The notes: a model not told the origin generated them from the sequence alone. DNA of 64,000 bases from Humulus lupulus (GCF_963169125.1 NC_084793.1:216716652-216780651); one strand, 5' to 3'. Numbered from the stretch's first letter, positions 23,086 to 35,364 are shown. A program made the numbers and translations.

Positions 23086-25825
23086 AGGATATTAGCGTTG
23101 AGAGCCAGAGACTTGTTACAGGGGGGGATGTATAGGCTTTTGGTTAGTGTGGTGGATACCACCAGAGTTTCACCAGTAAGACCAGGGGAGACCAGATTGG
23201 TTTGTGAGTTCCTGGATGTGTTTCCTGAGGATTTGCCTGGGTTGCCGCCGCGTAGAGAGATACCCCATATAAGATGGCACCGGCGGAACTGAAAGAGTTG
23301 AAGATACAATTGCAGGAGCTTCTGGATTTGGGGTTCATCAGGCCTAGTTACTCACCATGGGGTGCTCCAGTTCTATTTGTGAAAAAGAAGGACGAGACTT
23401 TAAGAATGTGCATAGACAACCAGGAATTGAACAAGTTCACTATTAAGAATAAGTATCCCCTACCAAGGATTGATGACTTGTTTGATCAGCTGTAGGGTAA
23501 GAAGGTGTTCTCAAAGATTGATCTTCGATCTGGTTATCACTAGCTGAGGATCAAGAATGAGTACATACCTAAGATTGCCTTCCGAACGCGTTATGGGCAC
23601 TATGAGTTTCTGGTCATGTCATTTGGTTTGACCAATGCCCCAGCAGCCTTTATGGATCTAATGAACAGGGTGTTCAAGGACTTTCTGGATCAGTTTGTTA
23701 TTGTCTTCATCGACGACATCTTGGTGTACTCTAGTTCAGAGACAGAGCACGAGCTTCATCTTCGACAGGTTCTTCAGAGGCTGAGGGAGCATCAGTTATA
23801 CGCCAAGTTTAAGAAATGTGAATTTTGGTTACCAGAAGTGACATTCCTTGGACATATCGTGGGTGCAGATGGGATTAAGGTGGATCCGTCTAAGGTAGAG
23901 GCAGTTAGGGATTGGCTGATGCCAAGGAATGCCTCAGAGGTGCAGAGTTTTCTTGGTTTGGCTGGTTACTACAGAAGGTTTGTAGAATTCTTTTCGAAGA
24001 TAGCAACACCGATGACAAAATTGACACGGAAGAATCTGAAGTTTATCTAGTCAAACAAGTGTGAAGACAGTTTTCAAGAGTTGAAGCGACGGCTTATTAC
24101 AGCGCCAGTGTTGAGTCTTCCTTCGGGGGAAGGGAAGTTTGTTGTTTCTTGCGATGCATCGAGGTTAGGCCTAGGTTGTGTGTTGATGCAGAATGAGAAG
24201 GTTATAGCTTATGCATCATGACAGCTGAAGGAGTATGAGCAGCGGTATCCTACCCATGATTTGGAGTTAGCAGCGGTGGTATTTGCACTGAAGATTTGGC
24301 GTCATTATTTGTATGGAGAGAAGTGCGAGGTATATACTGATCATAAGAGTCTGAAGTACTTTACACAAAAGGGCCTGAACATGAGGCAGAGGCGTTGGCT
24401 CGAGTTGGTAAAGGACTATGACTATGATATTCTTTACCATCCGGGGAAAGCCAATGTGGTGGCAGATGCATTAAGCTGGAGAGGCCCAGGTCAGCTGTAC
24501 AGTTCCACCCAGATCTCAAGGGAGTTAGCTGATGAAATGGTCAGAGCGGGAATAGAGCTGGTGGTAGGCAAGTTGGCCAATATTACCCTGCTAGAGCGGG
24601 TCAGGGAAGGACAGTTGGCAGGCGCTCAGTTACAGGGGGTTAGAAAGGATGTCTTAGCGGGAGTATCTAAGGATTATTCTATTTCTGAGGTTGGTTTGCT
24701 TCGATATCAGGGACGGATATGTGTTCCAGCTGATGAGGGGATCCGACGTGAGATACTAGATGAGTCTCATACGACACCGTACTCACTTCATCCGGGTACC
24801 ACGAAGATGTATCAGGATCTACGAACTTTGTATTGGTGGCCCGGGATGAAGAAAGGTGTAGTAGAGTACGTGGCCAAATGTTTGACTTGTCAGCAAGTAA
24901 AAGCTGAGCATCAGCGACCAGCAGGGTTGCTTCAGCCCTTGGGTATTCCAGAATGGAAATGGGAGGATATTACTTGGATTTCGTGGGAGGTTTACCCAGA
25001 ACGGTTGGGCTTCATGACTCGATGTGGGTGATAGTGGATAGATACACCTAGTCAGCCCATTTTCTTCTAGTGAGGTCGACATATATTGTGGATCAGTATG
25101 CAAAGTTATATGTGAGGGAGATCGTACGTCTCCATGGGGTTCCTAAGTCCATAGTGTCAGACCGGGATCCTATCTTCACTTCTAAGTTTTGGGGTGGTTT
25201 GCAGAAGGCTTTGGGGACTCGGTTGAAGTTTAGTACAGCCTTTCATCCTCAGACCGACAGACAGTCTGAGAGGACGATTCTGGTATTGGAGGATATGCTC
25301 AGAGCGTGTGTGATTGACTTTGAGGGATCATGGAGTAAGTATATCCCGTTTATTGAATTTTCATATAACAACAGTTATCAGTCAACTATTGGAGTGGCTC
25401 CCAATGAGATGTTGTATGGGAGGAAGTGTAGATCACCCATTCATTGGGATGAGATGGGTGAGAGGAGATATTTGCGACCAGACATGGTTCAGAGGACAAG
25501 TGAAGTTATAGAAAAGATCCGAGCTAGGATGCTCGCCTCTCAGAGCAGACAGAAAAGCTACGCTGATCCTAAGCGTAGGGAAGTGGAGTTCCAGGTTGGG
25601 GGCCACTTCTTCCTCCGATTTTCACCGTTGCGGGGAGTGAGGAGATTTGGAAAGAAGGGCAAGTTAAGCACTGGATTCATTGGGCCATTTGAAATCCTGG
25701 AAAGGATTGGTCAGGTGGCATTGATTCCTCTTGTTAAAGTGTTGTGGAGGAATAGCAAGGTCGAGGACGCGACCTGGGAGCTTGAGACAGCAATGCGGGA
25801 TCAGTATCCCGAGTTATTCAGGTAA
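23086..25825 (+). pseudogene. Element F RT-RNase H-integrase-chromodomain (3' half of polyprotein)
   Basis: Resumes the F polyprotein right after the CACTA element. A frameshift with loss of about ten codons lies near 23265. RT motifs include [14 protein letters not shown], then the catalytic box [10 protein letters not shown] at about 23705-23735, with stops at about 23493, 23543 and 24048. RNase H runs to about 24480 ([10 protein letters not shown]), with a stop near 24220. The integrase zinc domain HX..HX..CX2C ends at LTCQQV (about 24880). A frameshift or deletion at 24975-25070 removes the first core Asp region; SDRDPIF is at about 25158 and the DDE Glu (SERTILVLEDM) at about 25267. Near 25720 the frame jumps from ERIGQVAL to IPLVKVLWRN, so roughly 80 residues linking the integrase C terminus and the chromodomain are missing in frame. 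The chromodomain tail WELETAMRDQYPELF ends the protein. Confidence 0.9.
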
Positions 25826-25849
25826 ATTTTGAGGATGAAATTCCCATTA

Positions 25850-25860
25850 GGAGGGGATAT
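25850..25860 (+). other. Polypurine tract of element F
   Basis: GGAGGGGATA lies immediately before the 3' LTR, the expected priming site for second-strand synthesis. Confidence 0.85.
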
Positions 25861-25861
25861 T

Positions 25862-27735
25862 TGTAATGACCCAAATTTACTAATAAGGCTTAAGGGCCTT
25901 GATTAGTGTGCTGGGAGGGCATAATTGGAATATATGTGATTTAATGATTTAAAGCATGTTGTATGGCTATTTGAATATCTGAGATGCATGACTATGTGTA
26001 TTAGTATGCATGTAGGCCCTGATTAGGGTAGAAAGGGTATAATTGTAATTTTGTCCCATTGAGGGCATAACTGTATATATATATGCGATAATTGTTGAGA
26101 CCACATTATTATGTGGCTATATTTATAATTTGTGAGTCAAGACGATCCTAGTGAGCGAGTTAGCAAAAAAGTCACAGTGGGGATTTATACCCGGCTCAGG
26201 GCGAGCCTAGGGGTATAAATGAGAATTTAGTGAATATATTGGAAATTATTTGGTATTGAGGAATATAATTGGAGAATAGTTAGGTATCAGGAATTTAGCG
26301 TAAAATATTAGAGACATTCAAGGAATTAGCGGGAATTGGGGTGAAATGACAAAAACGCCCTAGATGCACTTAAAGGTTTAAAATTAAAAGGGAGGGCATT
26401 ATGGTCATTTGGCTTGCAAGAGTTAAGTATGATGAGGCTTTATACTTAGTGGTAATTGTAGAAAAAGGTAGAAGGCTGAGGAAAGAAAGAAAAGAAGGAA
26501 AAGAAAGAAGAAGAAAAAGGAAGGAAAATAGAGTTGTTTTCTTAGGGTCGGTTGGTGTTTCTCTCACCTTTTCTCTTCAATTTTCTTGGAGAAAAACCCA
26601 GAAGGGAGCTAGGTTAGGCTGAGAAACAAGATTATTGAGCTAAACTTGAAAGGTTGGCAAGGGATTAGCAAGAACACATCAATATCTGAGGTAAGCCTTT
26701 AGAGTTTTCAGTTTCTGGTTTGGTTAGTTTAAACTATGGTGACTAGGCTGAGTTGATGGGAACTTTAGGGGAATTCAAGCCAAGTAATTGGGGAAGAACA
26801 AGATAAGGAGGTCAAGAAGTTAACTTGATATCGAATTTCCATCAAAGGTATAAATTCTGAACTTTAAACTCTGAAGTTTTGACTGTGTTTTGCTGAATTG
26901 TGAAGTCTAGGAGTGACTATGGTGAATTTTGGGATTAGAGGTGCATGTGGTTAGATTTTATGTGGTTATGATGCTTGGGATGAGTTATACATGTTAGTGA
27001 GCTTGATTTTGAGTTTGGTGAAGGTTTGGAGAAGTTTTGGTTAAGTTTGGCTCGGGGAAATCGCAGGAAGGGAAAATGTGTTGTTGGTAGTCTGTGACTA
27101 GCGCTACAGCGCTAGCCTTTGGGCACTATAGCTCTAGGCCAAGCTTGCTGAGGGTGCTAACCCTAGTTATCATTCGTGAATTGATGTATGATATAAGTTG
27201 ATATGTTTGGTATGCTGAATAATTGGTTATTCTAAATGTTTAAATGGTTGAGAACATGTTTATGGAATATGTGATATCGAATTATCTGTTGATTGCTTAT
27301 GCTCTGTTGTTGTGTTTTCTTGTTGGGCCTTGGCTCACGGTTGCTATGTTGTGTAGGTAAAGGAAAAATCAAGTTAGACCAGTCCTGAGGTGGAGAGCTG
27401 CAGGGCTGAATGTACATAGCCAGCTGTTCGGTCGCCATGACCGAGGAGTGGATCAGGACAGAGATTGTCTAACTATCTGTTTTGCCTTAGTATGGCTAAT
27501 ATTGTATTTAATTCTTGAATCTTTTGTAAATGGTTTTAATCTTAATATCTTTTTTGGGATTCCGTGTAAACAGGAAATGTTTCTTTATAAGAAATGTGAC
27601 TTTTGAGACCAAAACATTTTAACCCTAGTTCCATTATAGTTTCAGAAGCACGTTCTTGGTTAAATGACTTGATTAGCAAGTCTGGCACTTTTATAAACAC
27701 ACAGTGTAACAGTCTTGGCTATCTAGGGTGTTACA
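25862..27735 (+). repeat. 3' LTR of element F
   Basis: Partner of 2713-4579, ending GGTGTTACA. The shared conserved box lies at 27312-27366. Differences from the left copy are mostly single bases plus a shorter TA run at about 26076. It is followed by the GGCCC duplication and the rest of solo LTR H (27741-28788), which contains GC-rich palindromic wording (28500-28660) but no gene. Confidence 0.93.
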
Positions 27736-28817
27736 GGCCCTCGCCTTTATCTCTGGTAACTAGCCATAGAGCTAGCCAAATGCCTTGTTTTCCAACGACC
27801 ATTGGGTCTTCCAATGTAGTAGTACGCTACTGATTTGGGCCTAAGCATTTCGACCAGCGCGCAGCGCGCTATTGTCGTCCTTGACTAATAAGTCAAGTCC
27901 TGAACCAGGTATTTAGATACAGATACAAAAACATATACAAATAGGCATACTTCAACAATACAAGCATGCATACATACATATTAATCATAATATATCATCA
28001 CGAAATCGCAAACATAGTAATAACCATGCTCCATAACAGGGCCAAGCCGTAGCTACACAAACCATGCGAACACTCATGTAACACTTAGTCAGGTACAGAA
28101 TATTCAAGTATGTTCAATCAACAAGCGAAATGATAACTTAAACATAATCACTCTCAGGGACCCAAGTCCTATTCATAACTATTATTAACAATTGGGCCAA
28201 GCCCTAATCAGATATATCACGTATTGGGTGCAGTTTTCTTACCTCAGATTTGAGTATAACGTAAATAAGAACGACCCTAGAGCACGATTCCAGTTCCGAG
28301 CCCCTAACGATAACCTAGTCACAACCATAATATAGGATTCCATCAATAACAAGCAAATAAAAGTTTCTGGACCGAGTCCTAGCCTTCGAGACCTCGAATT
28401 CTACTAAATCGAGTTGTGCAATCGATCCCAAGCCCTTAGGGTTGAGTTCCCACACTCAAAACCCTCTCGGGGCTCAAAACCCCTTAAGCGTCATGGCTCC
28501 AGGGACCTGCGTTGTGGCCCACCCAAGTCAGAGGCCCCAACCTCCCTTCTCACTGAACACGCCTCGCGGTGCCGCCTAATAGGCGCTGCAACACGCCTTC
28601 ACGTCAGACACCTTCCTTGGCCCCTGGGTTCAAGAGGGTTGCGGCCCGCCCCCATGAACTCAGAATTTCTCTAGTTTTTCTTCAGCCAACTCAATTAAAA
28701 CCATCCCAATTCAGTTGTAAAACCACAATTGCCATCCTGGCCCCCTAATCAAGGCCCTAAGCCTTATTAGATAATTTCGGACATTACATTATCTAACATT
28801 TGTATGTTTTTTTGCAG

Positions 28818-29363
28818 GCGTTGATGTTGGTCTGCCATGTTTGTAATAGATCTATAGAGTATACCTCTATGCTTTCCAACCTTCATTCTAAGCTTGAAGC
28901 TGTCCCCCATGAGGTGCTGGACCTTAGGCGCATTCTTGGCTCAAAGGATGCGGACATTGCTTTGAAAGATGAAGAGATCAGCACTATCTGCAATACCGTG
29001 GAGCTTAAATAGCAGGAAGTGACTGAGTTGACTCTCAGCGTAACCCAGATGGAGGGGAAACTTGTCGATCAGCTCAAACATTCTAAATTTGATAAATAAA
29101 AGCTTATTGCCAACATAGAGCAACTGTAGAAGGATTCTCTTGTAGAAAAGAAGCAAGAGGTCAAGGCTGCCCGGGATAAGGCTCGAGAGGAGTATTCAGA
29201 GACAACCTTCTCTTGCTTCTACTTGATCTGGAAGTCCAACAAAGATCTAAACTTGGATTTCCTTCCCGAGAAGACGCGAGCGAAGGAGCTTAAGAGGTGT
29301 CTAGCTCGTGAGGCTGGCGAGGCTCAGGGTGGTCTTTCATATGATACTCCTCACCCTAGTTAG
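28818..29363 (+). pseudogene. Tat element A antisense ORF, exon 2 (coiled coil)
   Basis: Starts after the acceptor TTTTTTTGCAG at 28817 and continues the ORF of 1051-2040. Reads as a charged heptad-like coiled coil (LHSKLEAVPHEVLDLRRIL; KDADIALKDEEISTI) with stops near 29010 and later. It ends with FLPEKTRAKELKRCL, an acidic/Ser tail and TAG at 29361-29363. The same order (coiled coil, then a short YxxWKxN/DLDFL-like motif, then a short tail) is seen in element B (53749-53411) and element C (59090-59717). The product is unknown; it may be an accessory protein of Tat elements. The stops make this copy dead. Confidence 0.68.
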
Positions 29364-30235
29364 TCTTATTTTTATATTTTACTCTGTCTTTCCTTTCGTG
29401 CCATTGGTGGGGCACCTTGTACTTGACAATTTTTACATATGACATTTTATGCCTTTATGCTTTTTTGTTATGAGTACTCAATGTATTGATTGAAAATTTT
29501 ATTTCCAATACTTACTAAGTATATCAACTCACAACCCTCATTGGTTCAAGTATCAGTATACTCTTAACTCATGTATTTCACGTGCCATACTAACCTTGCT
29601 CCTTTACATTTTTCATGCTAACAATCATGGTAATGTGAGTAGTAACGATACTTCACCAAGTACCATGAACAAAATGGTTAGGTTGACCACCTCTGGATGA
29701 TAGGTTGACCACCCTATAAAGTTGATGGACTGGCCGACCGCCCTATAAGGGACATGGCTAGGAGTCTCCCTACCAATGCCTTTTTTTTTTTGTCTTTTGC
29801 ACTTTCAGAACATATGTTGAACAAATGTCCTAGAAAAACTTGAGCTTGCTTATTACTTAAGGTCACATCCTCATTGCTTGTGTATACCCCGATTGGTATG
29901 TAATATATGCCCCCAAGTGATCATGGGTTTAAAAGCCTTGGTCACTTGCTACTTGACCATGGCTTGCTTTGAGCGTTTAAACACATAGTACTATCCTTTT
30001 CACTCAATGATGCAAGCAGCAAATGCTTGTCCCTCATTGGTAGTCGGGTGATGGTTTCATTCTAAGTAGTAATGATACCTATACACAGATGCAGATTGTG
30101 TAGCAAGTGTCGATCATGATCTACGTAATCTCTCGTGTGCTCGTTATAATGATTGTAGACAGAAGTGTCTAAGTTGGACCAATTGGGTCTTGATGGGCTA
30201 ATCAAGCCTGTAACGAGTCTTAGATCAAATTATCG
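29364..30235. other. Non-coding 3' region of element A between antisense ORF and pol
   Basis: No gene is seen. Holds a few GACCACC/GACCGCCCTATAA phrases (29690-29760), a short T-run at 29781-29790, and otherwise unstructured AT-rich sequence leading into the ~88-bp array. Confidence 0.5.
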
Positions 30236-30800
30236 ATCGTCCCTCAAGGACCAGAATCGATTATTATCCGATGATGGTGACTGGTCCTCGAACTAGTCTC
30301 TTTTGTTGATCGTATGGGTCGATAGGTTCCTCAAGAACTAGGATCGAACATGATCAAATAATTTGGAAACAAGGTCCTAGGACCAGTCCCTTTTTCAGAT
30401 CGTATGGGTCGATAGGCTCAAAAACTAAGATCGAACATGATCCATAATGGCGACAGGTCCTCGGACCAATCCCTTGTTTGAATCTTATGGGTCGATAGGT
30501 CTCTCAAGGACGAGAATAAAACATGATCTGATAATTTGGCAACAAGGTCCTAGGACCAGTCTCTCTTTCTGATCGTGTGGGTCGATAGGTTCCTCAAGAA
30601 ACAGGATCAAACATGATCTGTTAATTTGCCGACAAGGTCCTAGGACCAGTCTATTTTTTGGATCGTATGGGTCTATAGGCTCCACTAGAACCAAGATCGA
30701 ACATGATCCATAATGGCGACAAGTCCTCGGACCAGTCTCCTATTTGGATCCTATGGGTCGATAGGTCCCTCAAGGACCAGAATCAAATATGATCCGATAA
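30236..30800. repeat. ~88-bp tandem repeat, at least 6 copies, in element A 3' region
   Basis: GGGTCGATAGG (one copy GGGTCTATAGG) starts at 30316, 30406, 30489, 30579, 30669 and 30755, spacings 90, 83, 90, 90 and 86. The unit contains 'ggtcctaggaccagtc', itself a palindrome (GGTCCTAGGACC), and 'aggatcgaacatgatc'. Small ORFs across it are repeat shadows. Confidence 0.9.
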
Positions 30801-30894
30801 TTTAAAGAATTAAGAGAAACTTAAGAAATTAAATTCATTCATTCATTGAAGCACAATGGCTGTTACATAGATAATTTGAAAATAATACATTTGC

Positions 30895-31016
30895 AAATTA
30901 AAACTTGTGTCGCTGCTGAATAGCTTCACTGATAGTATCAGCGGAGGTGTTCGCCATTCAAGGCATTTCTTCAGAGTGTCTTTGATAGTCTTGTTCATTT
31001 CTTCTACTTGACCTTG
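30895..31016 (-). pseudogene. Element A integrase scrap
   Basis: Minus-strand reading from about 31016 gives YQGQVEEMNKTIKDTLKKCLEW, the region around the catalytic Glu of a Tat integrase (the Q-V-E-x-x-N-K-T motif). It stops at the break with element D. The rest of the integrase core and RNase H are missing; the next part of A's pol lies beyond element D at 40429. Confidence 0.8.
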
Positions 31017-33811
31017 ATAAGGGTTAGGACCTTGATTAGGAGGCCGAGAGGGCCATAATTGAATTATGACGCTATTTAATGATCATATGCACGTTTATGT
31101 GAATTATATTATTATATGATGGTAAATGCATGCATATGGGAGTATTTATTATTATGAGGGTATTTTGGTAATTTGGCCGCTGTGGGCGTAATTGTGTATT
31201 TTGGGTGCATGGTTGTGATTAATTAATAAGGTCACCTTATAAGGTGGATTGGTTCGAGCTATCCGGCAAGAGACGATCATGAAATGTAAGTGTTCGGTCT
31301 AGTCATAACGGGTTTTAGTTCGGGGCTCAGGGTGAGTCTCGGAGTCATGTTGATGACTAGAACATTACCGGGAATTAAAGGGTATAGGGATATGATTTAT
31401 TGGCATTTGATAATTTTGAGATTAGCGGGAATTGGAGAGCGTTAATTATAATTAATGGTATAGGTTGGAAAGGACAATTTTGCCCTTGGGGTGGCGTTAG
31501 GAACCTTAAGTGACCTAGGGGTATTTAGGTCATTTGGATTGGATTTATATGACTTTAAGGCTGTGGAAAACAGAACCAAAAATAGAGCCCCATCCTCATC
31601 TCCTCTTCTTCTTCTCCCGTACATGTTTTCCCCTTCACTTTTCTTTGAATTTTGAGAGCCCAAATTGAGGAGTTAAGCTAGGAGATCAAAGGTGGGAGCT
31701 TAGGAACATGATTCAGCCATTAAAGGGGATTCAAAATCAAGTTTGAGGTAAGTTCTAGCCATTAGTTTCATGGTATACTCTGTTTTGGGTTTAAACTTTC
31801 AGCTTGTGATTTCAAGGTAAATAGTTGGAATTAATGGAAGTTTAGTTGATGTTTAACTTGGGTTTTGATGTGGGTGAGTTGTTGATAATTTTTAGTGGTT
31901 GAATTGGGTGTTAGGTTGAGGTTTGGAACTGGTTTGAAGGGTTGGTTCCGAGGGAAAATGCAGGGGAAAGCAAGCTGGTGCTTGTTGGTTTTGGTAATGG
32001 GCCGCGGCACGGCTATGGTGAGCCGCGGCCTACGTGCATTTTTGTGAGGGGATTGGCTCTGTCAGGAGGGTAAGCTGTGGCATGGCTCTAGTGAGCCGCG
32101 GCCTATCAGGGCAGTTTTGGCTAGAAATAGGTTTTTGACTCTGGGATGCTAGCCATAGGCCTCGGGGTTGATCCTACTATCCGATTAAGTGTGGATTGAT
32201 GTCCCGGAGGCTAGATATTGGTTTGGGAACCTATGTTGGTCATTTTTATTAATGGTATCCTATATGTTTGGTTATGACTAGGTGACCGCTAAAGGACTAA
32301 AAGTTGATCGTTCTCAAGGGTCATTCTCTTATTCATTCTAGCTCGACTCTGACGTAAGAAAACTACACCCTGTGTATATATGACATGCATGGCTATTCTT
32401 GATGCATGTTGGTTGATTATTAAGTATGACATGCATGGCTATTCTTGATGCATGTTGGTTGGTTGTTAAACATGACATGCATGGCTACGATTGGTGCATG
32501 TTGGATTGTTAAGTATAATGCGTGTGATGCATGTGAAACATGTGATCAGGACATGCTTTGAGTACTGAATATGACATTGTTCAGAGCCTGTGCCTCTGGG
32601 TTTGTGCATGGTCCTAATTGTATTAATACTTGTTGAGTAAGCATGTTGAATACCTTGTTTATGGATATTGGACATGTGGCATATGTTTGGTGGCATGACT
32701 TACTTGTGTATGGCACTGACTTATTAGTCAGAATCGGCAATGGTGTTGGACTCATATGTGAAGCTGTGATTTATTAGTCAAGTTCACAATGAGCTTAACA
32801 CTGGTCGTGTTTCACTGACCTGCGGGTCAGAAACGGCATAAGCGTCGAGGACGCAGGGCCGAGTGAAGATTAGATCTAATCGATATCAGCGTTGAATGGC
32901 TCCATGGCATTAACGCTGGACCGACCCTAAAGTCGATGAACTTATAAGCGCTTGCCTGGTCTAAGACTAGATGTTCAGAGCCAGGGCACATATGGCCCCG
33001 GTGACTGTTTGTCACATGGCTGGGGAACTCTGTTCCATAGTTACGACTCTAGAGTCGAGAAGAAGGTTATGTTGGTGACCAATCACCATGCACCTATCCT
33101 GTTGAAGCTAGTGAGATGTTCACTTATTTATTAAGCCCTGGTGATCCTATCATCACATGGCCAAAGGGTGTTGTCCCCAGGTTATGACTCTATGGTCATG
33201 AGGAAGGTTATGTTGGTGACCATTCACCATACACCTACCCTGGTTGAACTTATGAAAGGATAACTTATCAGTTAAGCCCTGGTGACCCTATCGTCACATG
33301 GCTAGAGGGAGCTGTACCCATTTTTGTGACTTTGGCTACTGTCACCTACCTATTATGGACTGATAGTCCTTGAATGATTATTATGATCATTGTTGATATT
33401 ATATCATGCTTTATTGTGTTTTCTTGCTGGGCTTCGGCTCACGGGTGCTATGTGGTGCAGGTAAAGGCAAAAGGAAGCTGGACCATCCTTGAGTTGGAGA
33501 GCTTAGGTGATGACATGTACATATGCAGCTGCTCGTCCGCCACGGCCGAGGTTTAAAGTGGAACTAGGGTTAAACCCTGTTTTTCCACTTAGAACGGCCT
33601 GTTGTAAATAGTTTTCTGTAATAGACTCTGAAATTATATTTTTGGGATCCCAATGTATATATTAAACGTTCTAGTGAAACGTTACATTTTATCCAAGGTT
33701 TTTAATCGCTAATCATACTTAGTTACACGTTTTTGGCCAAATGACTCGATTAGCGAGTTTAGCACTGTTTACAAGGCACACCGTAACGGTCCCTGGAGTT
33801 AGGGCGTTACA
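31017..33811 (+). repeat. 5' LTR of element D, 5' end truncated
   Basis: Corresponds to 37658-40428. The first ~21 bases of the LTR are missing; homology begins at ATAAGGGTTAGG. Contains GCCGCGGC palindrome pairs (about 32000-32030 and 32092-32102), tandem 'gacatgcatggctattcttgatgcatgttggttg' repeats (32366-32500), GTGAC/GTCAC-rich repeats (33000-33350) and the conserved LTR box at 33415-33472. Confidence 0.92.
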
Positions 33812-33814
33812 ACT

Positions 33815-33826
33815 TGGTATCAGAGC
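33815..33826 (+). other. Primer binding site of D (initiator Met-tRNA)
   Basis: TGGTATCAGAGC lies 3 bases after the LTR end, as in element F. 33827-34308 is leader sequence with a short repeat of 'ccatgaatatata', and no gene. Confidence 0.92.
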
Positions 33827-34308
33827 GATCCAAGGTTTATGGTTCCTGAAGACAAGCTGGGCATGTACACTCATCACTGAAGATAGCTTCACTCATGGAA
33901 TGGTAACTATTTTTGTAGTTATGTGTTTAGCTGCTTAAATGGAATGTAAATGCTTACCTGCACATTGTATTAGGGAGTATGAGATTTTGATAGGGCTTGG
34001 CTCTTGACTATGTGATTATATGCTCCGTGAATATATATATGACTGTGATCATATGATTGCCTGCTCCATGAATATATAACTGTGATATTTGCATGTTGGG
34101 GTTGGAGGCATGGTTTGAGTATTGGAAGAGCAGGGATTATGAGTAATGTATGAATGCCATGGGCATGTTTGTACCACTGCAAGTGTTTTATGATTGTGAT
34201 GTGGTAATATTTATCCCGTGGGGGAAAGCCCTCGATATGCTTATTGTGATTAATGGGTCAAGTTATTGACTGCAGATTTAATCAGCAGGTTTATGTTCAA
34301 GGCAGATT

Positions 34309-35364
34309 ATGAGGCCTGGTGATAGTTATACAGGGGCTGGGAGTTACAGCCAGGGTATCAGTTCTTTGTCTGCACCTATGAATGTTCAGCAGACGCTTAC
34401 AGATTTGCAATTAAGATTGCAGAGGCAGGAGGAAGAGATCAGGTATCTGAAGCAACAACGGAGTCTGTTGGGGAGTACCTCTTCTTTTGCTATGCCAGGG
34501 GTGGCATCCATTTTAGCTCAGCCTAGGGTTGAGAATAGATGGGAATTCCTCTGTGGAGGATTCCTGAAGTTTTATCCTCCAGTCTTCGAGGGAGGCCTGG
34601 ATCCATTTAGAGCTGAGCAATGGATGGGCATGATTAGTTCCATTCTTGATAGTATGGGATTGGTGGGTCACGATAGGGTGATCTGTGCTACATATGTACT
34701 GCGGGATGATGCCCGGACGTGGTGGGAGATAATATCCCAGACACGAGATATAGCTGTAATGGATTGGAAAGAATTCAGGCAGCTGTTTAATGAGAGGTAT
34801 TATTGTGATGCAGCTAAGACTGTTAAGATGAATGAGTTTCTGAATCTCGTTCAGGGTAATGCATCAGTGACCGAGTATGTTACTAAATTTGATGGGTTGG
34901 CCAAGGTTGCTTATGACATGGTACCCACAGATATAGCTTGGAAGGAAAGGTTTGTTCAGGGGTTGAACCCTGGAATAGCTCAGGGCATTAGAGTTGCCCC
35001 GGTGCATGAAGTCTCTACCTATGCTCAGGTGGTAGGGAAGGCTCTTGCTGTTGAGAGCGCAAGACATCAGATTGGGCAGTAGGGTGTTGTAGAGCACGTA
35101 GCTCAGATAGTGGTATCTCCACTTATTGGAGCAAGCAAGAAGAAAAGCTAGAAGCCTTACCCAGAATGCGCTCGGTGCAAGAAGCATCATTTGGGAAAAT
35201 GTCGAGCAAAGGCATGTTTCGCATTTGGTATGGTTGGGCATATTGTGAAGAGGTGCCCTGTGTTAAAGGATGAGAAAAAGGGGATAGACAGCTCGATTCC
35301 AACTCGAGTGTTTATTCCAGAGCAGTCAGAGACCGAGACTAGCTCCTCGAGGGTGACAGGTTAG
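34309..35364 (+). pseudogene. Element D gag
   Basis: Open for 257 codons from ATG 34309, longer than the gag start in F. An N-terminal coiled-coil-like region (LTDLQLRLQRQEEEIRYLKQ), then the capsid block (FEGGLDPFRAEQWMGM; DDARTWWEIISQTRD; MNEFLNLVQGNASVTEYV) follow. Stops at 35080 (TAG) and about 35149 interrupt the same frame, which continues through a nucleocapsid CARCKKHHLGKC and a zinc knuckle CFAFGMVGHIVKRC, where the second Cys is Phe, to TAG at 35362. Gag would form the particle and bind RNA. It is clearly homologous to the gag of F but a separate family. Confidence 0.88.

Larger units (their letters stand above)
2713..27735 (+). mobile_element. Ty3/gypsy chromovirus F (Tekay-like), with nested CACTA
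   Basis: Two ~1.87-kb LTRs (2713-4579, 25862-27735) flank a Met-tRNA primer site, gag-protease, RT-RNase H-integrase and a chromodomain-like C terminus. The element is bordered by the 5-bp duplication GGCCC (2708-2712, 27736-27740). Domain order and primer site fit the Tekay/Del group of chromoviruses. The CACTA element 6520-23085 interrupts it between protease and RT. Without that insert F would be about 8.5 kb, the usual size for this group. The coding region has stops and frameshifts, so it is not autonomous. The LTRs differ at few positions by eye. Confidence 0.93.
2091..28788 (-). mobile_element. Solo LTR H (chromovirus-like), interrupted by element F
   Basis: On the plus strand the LTR starts TGTAACGTCC at 2091 and ends GGACATTACA at 28788. 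It is flanked by the perfect 5-bp duplication TTATC (2086-2090 and 28789-28793). Element F (2713-27735) plus one copy of GGCCC splits it; the LTR itself is 622 + 1048 = about 1.67 kb (2091-2712 and 27741-28788). The sense orientation is minus: reverse-complemented it begins TGTAATGTCC and ends GGACGTTACA, and it carries the 'TTTTCTTGCTG..CTCGGCTCACGGGTGCT' box at 2450-2512 also seen in the LTRs of F and D. There is no internal region or second LTR, so it is a solo LTR left by LTR-LTR recombination. It sits in the intron of the element A antisense ORF. Confidence 0.88.

Noticed and set aside
30485..30694. Internally repetitive 69-codon minus-strand ORF
   Set aside because: It is produced by the ~88-bp tandem repeat and has no start or stop context of its own.
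32466..32755. Overlapping minus-strand ORFs recurring at 39086-39375
   Set aside because: They recur because both LTRs of element D are near identical; there are two overlapping frames and no domain.
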